Source of the DNA: CAVAWX01 sp963614215 | GTDB taxonomy: Bacteria; Actinomycetota; Coriobacteriia; Coriobacteriales; QAMH01 | NCBI GenBank assembly: GCA_963614215.1 | Contig: CAVECB010000027.1 | Location: forward strand, 1 to 25,351 | DNA length: 25,351 nt | Direction: 5' to 3' | Shown here: positions 1-5,821 of the stretch, in pieces | How positions within the stretch are numbered: position 1 is the stretch's first letter | How the letters are laid out: every line of letters starts with the position of its first letter | The notes under the pieces: model-generated | Told to the model about the DNA's origin: nothing | Seen by the model: the letters and a program-made list of their open reading frames with translations, nothing else | Database searches by the model: none | Made by a program: the position numbers and the translations under genes

Positions 1-73
1 CAAGCGCCGCCACCGCGATGGCTATGAAGCGCCCCCCCCCGCGGGGTTTCGAGTGCTGCGGTCGTTGCTGCAT
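1..73 (-). CDS. N-terminus of an unidentified membrane or exported protein (runs off the left edge)
   Basis: A minus-strand reading frame begins at ATG 73 and stays open to the window edge. About 17 mostly polar residues (MQQRPQHSKPRGGG) come first, then an arginine and a hydrophobic stretch (FIAIAVAAL), which looks like a signal anchor or signal peptide. A second in-frame ATG lies at 82. A GAAGGGGG purine run sits 9 bases before ATG 73 but directly against ATG 82, so 73 is the better start. The codons for the three glycines are a pure run of nine G (32-40). An extended -10 element lies about 125 bases upstream. The product cannot be named from 24 codons. The frame could be chance, but the promoter, ribosome site and hydrophobic segment agree with one another. 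Confidence 0.45.
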   Translation of the reverse strand, partial: MQQRPQHSKPRGGGRFIAIAVAAL

Positions 74-202
74 GTCGTGCATCCCCCTTCGGGAAAGCCG
101 CGCGGGCGCGCTGCCCTGCGATGCGTGCGGGTGCCTGCAGTGGCACCTCGGCACGTGTGCGGCGCGTGCGGCGCGGCGGATTCGAGATTTCACGTATTCG
201 CC

Positions 203-211
203 ATCATAGCA
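203..211 (-). promoter_or_regulatory. Extended -10 promoter element (TGCTATGAT)
   Basis: Read on the minus strand the bases are TGC-TATGAT, an extended -10 motif (TGn plus a five-of-six match to TATAAT). No good -35 is visible, which extended -10 promoters tolerate. Transcription would start near 196 and enter the partial gene at the left edge, leaving a leader of roughly 120 bases. The rest of the truA-to-edge gap (212-315) shows no other gene. Confidence 0.4.
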
Positions 212-315
212 AAAACTTGCAGGTGTTTCCTGAAAAACCGCACGTCCGCCGCCGTAGCCCACGCACTCCACACAACGCAGGTGCGCGGCGCCTCAATCGG
301 AGTTTTTCGCCATTT

Positions 316-1137
316 TCACCCGAGAGTAACAGAGGGGGTGTCGAGGGCGGCGGCGGGGTAGTCGACGCGCTCGAAGACAAGTCCTGCCGCCGGAGCCGTC
401 TCGCCTGCGGCCGTGCGGTCGCGGGCGGCCAGCACCCGGGTCACATCGTGCGGCGCGCGCCTGCCCTCCCCCACCTCGACGAGGGTGCCCACCATGGTGC
501 GAACCATGGAATGCAGAAAGGCGTTGCCCACCACCTCGACGACCAGGCAGCGCTCGCCGAGCACTTCCTCTTCGGATATCTCGACCGACTCGACGGTGCG
601 CACGGTGTTTTTTCCCACGCCGGAAGCCGCACGGCAAAAGCTCTTGAAGTCGTGCTCGCCCACGAAGCAGGTGGCGGCATCGCGCATGGCGCCCACGTCG
701 AGGGTCGTGCGGTGCCACCACGAGAAATCGCGCAAAAACAGCGGCGGGACGGGTCCGCAGACGATGCGGTAGCGATAGACGCGGCGGACGGCGTCGAAAC
801 GCGGGGAAAAGCCCGGGGGCGCAAGGCACAGGTCGGAGACGGAGATGTCGTCGCCGGTGAGGGCATTTAACGAGACGCGCATCTTGGAAAGCGGGCGGGC
901 GGACACCTCGGCCAGCAAGACGGGGCAGCTGGCCACTTGCCCGCGCGCGTGCACGCCCGCATCCGTCCTGCCCGCGCATACCGTCGCGACCGGGCGGCGC
1001 AAGAGCGTGGATAGCGCCGCCTCCAGCTCGCCTTGGACCGTGCGCTGGGGCGGGTCTTCCTGGCGGGCGAACCCATGGAAGCCCGCGCCGTGGTAGGAAA
1101 GCCAGATGGCGAGTTGCGCGTCCGGTTCTTTTGCCAT
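316..1137 (-). CDS. truA: tRNA pseudouridine synthase A (TruA)
   Basis: The 273-residue product is the usual length for TruA, which isomerises uridines 38-40 in the anticodon arm of many tRNAs. The catalytic motif GRTDAGVHA is at residues 56-64, with the nucleophilic aspartate at 59. The family pattern RRVYRYRI and the C-terminal EVVGNAFLHSMVRTMVG segment are also present. The ATG start is preceded by AGAGGGGG at good spacing, and a perfect TATAAT lies further upstream. The gene is transcribed away from the NTPase gene at 1393. No domain is missing. Confidence 0.96.
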   Translation of the reverse strand: MAKEPDAQLAIWLSYHGAGFHGFARQEDPPQRTVQGELEAALSTLLRRPVATVCAGRTDAGVHARGQVASCPVLLAEVSARPLSKMRVSLNALTGDDISVSDLCLAPPGFSPRFDAVRRVYRYRIVCGPVPPLFLRDFSWWHRTTLDVGAMRDAATCFVGEHDFKSFCRAASGVGKNTVRTVESVEISEEEVLGERCLVVEVVGNAFLHSMVRTMVGTLVEVGEGRRAPHDVTRVLAARDRTAAGETAPAAGLVFERVDYPAAALDTPSVTLG

Positions 1138-1188
1138 CGTGGCCCCCTCTTTTTCGTCGCCGCTTGCCGCATCGTTGCTGGAAGCGCC

Positions 1189-1194
1189 ATTATA
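1189..1194 (-). promoter_or_regulatory. -10 box TATAAT of the truA promoter
   Basis: A perfect TATAAT hexamer on the minus strand lies 51 bases before the truA start, implying a leader of about 45 bases. No convincing -35 hexamer is found 16-18 bases upstream. The remaining 200 bases up to the plus-strand gene at 1393 are GC-rich. I see no hairpin, repeat or plus-strand promoter there that I would defend. Confidence 0.45.
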
Positions 1195-1392
1195 CGCAGC
1201 GAGAAGTGCGGTGCGGACGTGCGGGCGCTGGCGAGCGCGGGCGCGCGGGCGCCGGCGGCAAACGCGGGCAGGCGAAAAAAGGAAAGCTGTTACGCGTGCT
1301 ATGCAGCGCGTGCGCCGTCATGCGTGGATGCGGCGTGCGGGCACGTGCGGAAGCGCGGACAGTGAAGAGAGGCGGCGGCAAGGAGGGCGCGG

Positions 1393-2220
1393 ATGCTGTT
1401 CTTTTTGACGGGCGAGATACAGACGGGCAAGACGAAGTGGCTGTCCGGGCTGGTAGAAGAGCTGGAAGCGGCGGGCGTGGGTGTTGCGGGCGTGCTGGCG
1501 CCCGGCGTGTGGCGCGCACGCAGCGATAAAGAGATTGCGGCACGGGAAGTGGAAAAGGCGCAGGCGGCGGCGAAGGCACAAGTGGCGGCGCGTGAAGCGC
1601 AGACGATGGCGCGGAGAACACGGACGACGCAGGCGGCGAGGCCTGCGGCGCGATCCGAGAGCGAATGCGCGGACGCGAGTCCGGGTGAAAACGCTCGAAG
1701 GCATCCCGACCCGGCTGGAGAGGGGCGCTTCGAAAAGCTGGGCATCGACAATGTGCTGCTGCCGCAGCACGAGCGCATCGCCTTCGCGCGGCGCGGCGAC
1801 CTCGCGAAAGAAGAAGGAGCGCACCGCCCGGAGAGTCAAAGCGCACGGGCGGGGCTTGCCTGGGAGATAGACGATGGGGCCGTCGCGCGGGTGAACGCGC
1901 ACTTCGCGTACCTTGCCGAAGAGGAAACGAGTGCAAGCGCGAAGCCGGGCGCGGGCACAACAGGGACGGAGGCAGGAAAATCGCTGCTCGTGATAGACGA
2001 GCTGGGGCGCCTAGAGCTTTTGCGCGGCGAGGGGCTGGTGGAGGCGATGCGCCTGCTGGAGGCAGGGCCGTCGCAACGTTTTCCCCATGCGCTCGTCGTC
2101 GTGCGCGAGAGCTTGCTTGAAGATGCGCATGCCATATTCGACGGCATATGGAAAGACGTGGCAGAAATCGCACCCGACAACGCAGCACGCAAAGCCGTGG
2201 CCGGATTATTTGAACAGTAG
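1393..2220 (+). CDS. THEP1-like nucleoside-triphosphatase with a charged insertion
   Basis: This is the only plus-strand gene. Walker A is GEIQTGKT at residues 7-14 and Walker B is LLVIDELGRLEL at about 198-209, the layout of the THEP1/NTPase_1 family of P-loop NTPases. An inner segment (LLPQHERIAFARR, about 122-134) and RAGLAWEI (152-159) also look like conserved core. Between the first strands and that core, residues 42-110 are an Ala/Arg/Glu-rich, probably helical and disordered insert, and residues 175-196 are a second low-complexity linker. The protein is therefore 275 residues against roughly 180 for compact members. AAGGAGG lies 6 bases before the ATG. The cellular substrate is unknown for this family. 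The neighbours give no clue, since the gene stands alone between two minus-strand units. Confidence 0.8.
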   Translation: MLFFLTGEIQTGKTKWLSGLVEELEAAGVGVAGVLAPGVWRARSDKEIAAREVEKAQAAAKAQVAAREAQTMARRTRTTQAARPAARSESECADASPGENARRHPDPAGEGRFEKLGIDNVLLPQHERIAFARRGDLAKEEGAHRPESQSARAGLAWEIDDGAVARVNAHFAYLAEEETSASAKPGAGTTGTEAGKSLLVIDELGRLELLRGEGLVEAMRLLEAGPSQRFPHALVVVRESLLEDAHAIFDGIWKDVAEIAPDNAARKAVAGLFEQ

Positions 2221-2273
2221 GGTCGGTAGCACGGAGACGACGGGTGAAGGACCGTTCGTGGATATCGTTCGCT

Positions 2274-2938
2274 TCAGTTGGCCCTGAGAAACGCAGCTAT
2301 CTCTCCCAAAGCAGTTATCGCCTCGTCGTAGATGACATCTTCATACAGCAACGGCATCGTGACCCGCTCGTAGTCGGATTTGTACGATTCTTTTTCAACA
2401 ATCTCCTCAAGGACGGTCGGCAGGTCAACCCCTTCGTCAGCCGATAGGTTTCCGTAGCCGCCGGCCCTCTGAACCCTCACCGTTTCCATAAGGGAGCGCA
2501 TCCCGCCATCTAGCGAAACCATGCCAAGAAGTTTGCGCAAATCGTAGATGTGTCTGGACTGACGAGGCGGGATGTCGCCGGACATGTAGTAGTCGCAGAT
2601 GGCGAAGACCTTATCGGCGAACGTACGCTCGAGCGAATTCGCCCTCACCTCAAATGTCAAAAGGCCGAGCTCTTTGGCCAAGCTCGCATCCCGCGCCTCC
2701 ACGAACGCGCCGGCAAAGCTCTGCACCGGCCTGATGCTATAGGGCGAGGTAGGCGTCATCACGGCCGTCTCGAGAATCAGGGACCGGGCAACCCCTCCTA
2801 AAGCGATGTCGTAGCGGTTGTACTCCCTGCGGCTCCCGGTCTCCGACAGTAATCCTTGGCAACGAATTCTTCGCTCATCGAAAATTCCGCAGCCGTTCCA
2901 AGCAGCACCTCCTCGAAAAGGGCCGCGTCGTCATGCAA
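2274..2938 (-). pseudogene. Broken AbiEii-type nucleotidyltransferase toxin
   Basis: Two pieces of one gene lie in different frames. The first begins at TTG 2938, overlapping the antitoxin stop by 8 bases. It reads about 30 residues of a typical AbiEii start, ending in EEFVAKDY, and then runs out of frame to a stop at 2798-2800. The second frame picks up near 2846 (SRREYNRYDIA...), continues through SLILETAVMTPTS and PYSIRPVQSF, and ends with the usual C-terminal helical part (LERTFADKVFAI, GDIPPRQSRHIYDLRKLL), stopping at 2274. Between them the stretch that should carry the GGTSL/GS motif and the catalytic DxD of the nucleotidyltransferase core is absent. This is an internal deletion plus frameshift, not a point frameshift. 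Translation from ATG 2762 could still yield a 162-residue C-terminal fragment. Confidence 0.75.
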
Positions 2939-3557
2939 ATACACCGAGCGCCTCGCTTTCTATCAGCCTTTTCGAGGTCTTTGCGGGATAGTAGGCGGCA
3001 AAGGCGAAGGCGCGATCACGGCCGGCCTTGTGCGCAAGGCCGGCCAAATTACAAAGCGCCGCCTTGCCCATTTTTTTCGGAGAGACAGCCGACACGGCAT
3101 CGAGGAACCTGAGTACGTCGACGTTCTCCGCCGTCACCTCGCACCTGGGCTTTCTGATGACGACGTCTTTCCAACCGCCGGCAGGGCCAAGACTTCTCAC
3201 TCCCTTTGACGAGGCGTTGGTCGTGATCTCTAAGACGGCGGGAACCTGCTCAGACAGACCAGCACGGTTCTCCAAGGTCAGCCCCGAGTAGTACCCGAAC
3301 ACTTCATCGCCGCATGCGATGAACTTGCGTTCGACGACGGACTCTGCAGACAGGGGAACCTTTCCGAAAAGCCCCTGCCGCGGGATGTAATAGACCCCGC
3401 GGTCATAGCGTTCTAGAGAACCTTTAGAAATCGCAGAATCGATGCGCTGATACACGGTGACACGCGAAACGTCGGGAAACAAAGACAGAATGTCGCCGAC
3501 GAGGATAGGCTGCCCCTCGCCGAATTGCTCCATCAGTATGTCGCCAATTTCCTTCAT
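2931..3557 (-). CDS. AbiEi-like antitoxin / winged-helix transcriptional regulator
   Basis: The 208-residue product opens with a winged-helix-like domain (residues 1-60: VGDILSLFPDVSRVTVYQRI, then LERYDRGVYYIP). A larger domain follows, with the pattern ESVVERKFI and YYSGLTLENRAGLSEQVP, as in AbiEi/DUF6088-type antitoxins. In this family the N-terminal domain represses the operon and the C-terminal domain neutralises the AbiEii toxin. The stop overlaps the TTG start of the toxin remnant, the normal antitoxin-first order. Base composition is visibly less GC-rich than in flanking genes, suggesting acquisition by transfer. There is almost no Shine-Dalgarno sequence; see the promoter 6 bases upstream. 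The antitoxin looks intact although its toxin is not. Confidence 0.75.
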   Translation of the reverse strand: MKEIGDILMEQFGEGQPILVGDILSLFPDVSRVTVYQRIDSAISKGSLERYDRGVYYIPRQGLFGKVPLSAESVVERKFIACGDEVFGYYSGLTLENRAGLSEQVPAVLEITTNASSKGVRSLGPAGGWKDVVIRKPRCEVTAENVDVLRFLDAVSAVSPKKMGKAALCNLAGLAHKAGRDRAFAFAAYYPAKTSKRLIESEALGVFA

Positions 3558-3563
3558 AGATTC

Positions 3564-3592
3564 ATCTTACGTCGCAGGGGAAAGCTTTACAA
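3564..3592 (-). promoter_or_regulatory. Antitoxin promoter giving a near-leaderless mRNA
   Basis: On the minus strand TTGTAA (3587-3592) and TAAGAT (3564-3569) are separated by exactly 17 bases. Each matches its consensus at four of six positions. Only 6 bases lie between the -10 box and the antitoxin ATG at 3557, so transcription should start at or within a base or two of the ATG. Confidence 0.5.
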
Positions 3593-3663
3593 GTTTTCCG
3601 ATTTTTTATGCATAACAATAAGGTAATCAATTATCCAGACAAACCCCTTCAAAAGAACAGGGT

Positions 3664-3680
3664 AGCCTCCTTGTGAGGCT
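3664..3680 (-). terminator. Hairpin after the purE/CphA-N unit
   Basis: AGCCTC and GAGGCT form a 6-bp stem with a 5-base loop. On the minus strand a flanking GG/CC pair can extend it, and the sequence then runs into CTGTTCTTTTG, a loose U-rich tract. It sits 30 bases beyond the stop of the gene at 3710 and could end the long pilus/purE transcript. The tract is imperfect, so efficiency is doubtful. Confidence 0.4.
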
Positions 3681-3709
3681 GTCCTTTATCTTGCACACGC
3701 AGGTAATTC

Positions 3710-4306
3710 TCAATTGTCGCCTTGAACACAGGCTGCATTTCGCACTGCGCGGACCATGGTAGCGACGTCCGGGGCGCCGGCCGGGTTCTCGTTGGACGCG
3801 GCGGCCGCATCCCCGTCGGGCGTGCAAGCGGGCGCATCGAAGGCCCAGTTCACCACGCGCAGCGCCTCGCGTGCCGCGCACATGCCCGCAAGGTCGTCGG
3901 CACACGAGATGGTGGTGCGCATGGCGCGCCTGCCGGGCGCAAGCTCGCCTTTCCCCACATCCGCAAAGGTGGTGTAGCCAAAAAACGCACCGGATGCCGC
4001 CTGCGCGGGAAACGCCTGCCCCAACAGCTCGATTGCCACATGCTCGAAAAGGTGCGCGGACTCGGTGCCCTCGATGTCATCAGAAAAGCGCTCGCCTTTG
4101 CGGTTCACACACACGTGGCGTGCGAGGTTGGGCAAAAGCCCCAGCGCCCGCGCCGCCGCACCCGCGCCGACGTACAAGCGCTCCACATCGCAGGAAAGCT
4201 CGAAGTCCAGCTTGCCTGTGCGCACGGTGATGTGCACAATGAGCAAAGCGGGCGCATCGCGCATGCGACGGCGTCCGAAAAGTCCCGACCCCATCCGAGG
4301 AAACAC
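3710..4306 (-). CDS. Stand-alone protein resembling the N-terminal domain of cyanophycin synthetase
   Basis: The segment LGLLPNLARHVC (residues 56-66), followed by EGTESAHLFEHVAIEL (79-94), FFGYTTFADVGKGEL and a closing helix, follows the order of the CphA N-domain. In CphA the pattern is LPxLxxHxC, then GTxxxHxxEHVAxELQ, then GxTR, then a Val/Tyr-rich strand. H85, E88 and H89 form an HxxEH motif. The ATP-grasp and Mur-ligase-like domains that make cyanophycin are absent, so this protein is not a polymer synthetase. The start is uncertain: GTG 4306 has AGGAG only one base away, while ATG 4294 has it 13 bases away. The gene begins 4 bases after the purE stop and is probably co-translated. The resemblance was judged by eye, and the function is unknown. 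Confidence 0.6.
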   Translation of the reverse strand: MFPRMGSGLFGRRRMRDAPALLIVHITVRTGKLDFELSCDVERLYVGAGAAARALGLLPNLARHVCVNRKGERFSDDIEGTESAHLFEHVAIELLGQAFPAQAASGAFFGYTTFADVGKGELAPGRRAMRTTISCADDLAGMCAAREALRVVNWAFDAPACTPDGDAAAASNENPAGAPDVATMVRAVRNAACVQGDN

Positions 4307-4310
4307 GCTC

Positions 4311-4814
4311 CTAGAAGTGCGAGCGGTAGTCCTCGACAGCCCGCGCGTACTCCGGCATGCCGACGCCTAGAATCTGCGTCGCGAGTATGGCGGCATTTTT
4401 CGCACCGCCTATGGCCACGCACGCCACCGGCACGCCCGTGGGCATCTGCACGGTGGACAGCAGCGAGTCCATGCCGCCGAGGTCGCTCGTCTTCATGGGC
4501 ACGCCAATGACGGGCAGGGGTGTGTGCCCTGCCACGACGCCTGCCAGATGCGCTGCCTTGCCCGCGCCCGCGATGACGACCTTGAGGCCGCGCTCTTGCG
4601 CGCTGCCCGCCCAAGCGGCCACCTTGTCGGGGCTGCGGTGTGCGCTGGCCACGACCGTCTCGTAGGGCACGCCGAGCGCATCGAGCATCTCCTCGGCGCC
4701 CTGCATGACGGGCGCATCGCTCGTAGAGCCCATGACAATCCCGACGAGCGGCGCAGCTCCCGCCCCGCCCTCTGCAGCCTGCGCCGCCTTCTGGCCTGCC
4801 TGCTCCTGTCCCAT
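4311..4814 (-). CDS. purE: N5-carboxyaminoimidazole ribonucleotide mutase, PurE class I
   Basis: PurE moves the carboxyl group from N5-CAIR to give CAIR in purine synthesis. The 167-residue protein shows GIVMGSTSDAPVM near residue 25, SAHRSPDK, GAGKAAHLAGVVA and GVPMKTSDLGGMDSLLS, the substrate-binding loops of class I PurE. The first 22 residues (Gln/Ala/Gly-rich) are an extension before the normal start of the fold. The ATG shares its A with the TGA of the upstream DUF192-Nudix gene (TGATG), so translation is coupled. No purK is in the window. Finding purE at the tail of a pilus operon, with purC and purB elsewhere in the window, is unusual. Confidence 0.95.
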   Translation of the reverse strand: MGQEQAGQKAAQAAEGGAGAAPLVGIVMGSTSDAPVMQGAEEMLDALGVPYETVVASAHRSPDKVAAWAGSAQERGLKVVIAGAGKAAHLAGVVAGHTPLPVIGVPMKTSDLGGMDSLLSTVQMPTGVPVACVAIGGAKNAAILATQILGVGMPEYARAVEDYRSHF

Positions 4815-5803
4815 CACATGTCCCCCAATCTGTGCTGCAGCGCGTCCATGAGCAGCGCCGCGATCATCGTCTTCGAATCTTCTATGCGCGCATCGAGCAC
4901 CGAGTCCACCAGCACAGATAGCGGCACCCACTCGGCCTCGACGAACTCGTCGGCATCCGGGTGCGCCTCGCCAGCCACAAGATCCGTGGCTAAAAACAGC
5001 GAAATCAACTCGTCGCTGTAGCCGGCGGCTGGCGCAAAGCGGCCGAGCGGTTCGCATTTGCCCGGCGTATACCCCGTCTCCTCGGACAGCTCGCGGGCCG
5101 CCGCGGCTGCCGGATCCTCGCCCGGGTCGAGTTTGCCCGCCGGTATCTCCAAGGTGACGCGTTCGAGCGCCGTGCGGTACTGGCGCACGAGCAAGATCTC
5201 GGCCCGGTCGTTGACGGCGATGATACCGACCGCGCCCGGGTGCCGCACGACCTGGTGGACGTGACGCGCGCCGTTTGGCAGCACCACCGACACGTCGTCT
5301 ATGGAAAGGAAACTGCCCTCGTAGGCACGTCTCGAATCTTCTATGCGCTCGCACAGCTTCGCATCGTCGCGCTGCTGTACGAGGCCGTCGGCTATCTCCA
5401 CACCCATGCCGTGCGCCTCCGTCCTCGGTTTCGGTCTCCCGATTCTACACGTGCAAAGCGCTTCGACGGGCGCGTACGGGGAAAAACGCATGTCGACGAC
5501 ATCGCCGATGCACGGCCAATACGGCACCGTCGAGGAGGTGCCGGGCGGCGGCGAGGGACGCTCCAGGGCAAGTGCGGCACCTGGGCAGCGCAGGCGGGCG
5601 CGGGCGGGCAGGCCACGGCGCGAGAGCAAAACGCGCCCACGAGCATCGAGGAAAGCGACGTCTATGGGATATGCCATCCCCCAAGTGTGGATGCTGTCGC
5701 AAGGCGCGATGGCCAGCACCCCGCGCACCCCAAGCCAGCAGGCGGGGCGCAAGAGCAGGCCGCGCAGACGCTGAAAGAACCCCAAAGCGAAGACGACGTG
5801 CAT
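4814..5803 (-). CDS. DUF192 domain fused to an ADP-ribose-pyrophosphatase-type Nudix hydrolase
   Basis: Residues 1-105 are a DUF192 (UPF0127) domain: RGLLLRP, then SIHTWGMAYPIDVAFLDARGRVL at 37-59. Residues 135-329 are a Nudix hydrolase with a perfect box from G223 to Y245 (E229, R237-E238, E241-E242, G244). The preceding LLVRQYRTALERVTLEIPAG is typical of ADP-ribose pyrophosphatases, which split ADP-ribose to AMP and ribose 5-phosphate. The whole frame is open. ATG 5803 has AAAGGAGG 6 bases upstream. ATG 5407 (residue 133), between the domains, has its own GGAGG, so a separate Nudix protein may also be made. The gene starts 18 bases after the TadG-like stop and overlaps purE by one base. Confidence 0.88.
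   Translation of the reverse strand: MHVVFALGFFQRLRGLLLRPACWLGVRGVLAIAPCDSIHTWGMAYPIDVAFLDARGRVLLSRRGLPARARLRCPGAALALERPSPPPGTSSTVPYWPCIGDVVDMRFSPYAPVEALCTCRIGRPKPRTEAHGMGVEIADGLVQQRDDAKLCERIEDSRRAYEGSFLSIDDVSVVLPNGARHVHQVVRHPGAVGIIAVNDRAEILLVRQYRTALERVTLEIPAGKLDPGEDPAAAAARELSEETGYTPGKCEPLGRFAPAAGYSDELISLFLATDLVAGEAHPDADEFVEAEWVPLSVLVDSVLDARIEDSKTMIAALLMDALQHRLGDM
5405..5420 (-). promoter_or_regulatory. Internal ribosome binding site before the Nudix domain
   Basis: Inside the fused gene, GGAGG (5416-5420) lies 8 bases before an in-frame ATG (5405-5407) that opens exactly at the domain boundary. It decides whether the Nudix half is also translated on its own. Confidence 0.5.
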
Positions 5804-5821
5804 AAGCTGCCTCCTTTCACG

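Noticed and set aside
299..312. Six-codon frame (MAKNSD) just after truA
   Set aside because: Too short, no independent evidence; it follows the truA stop by chance.
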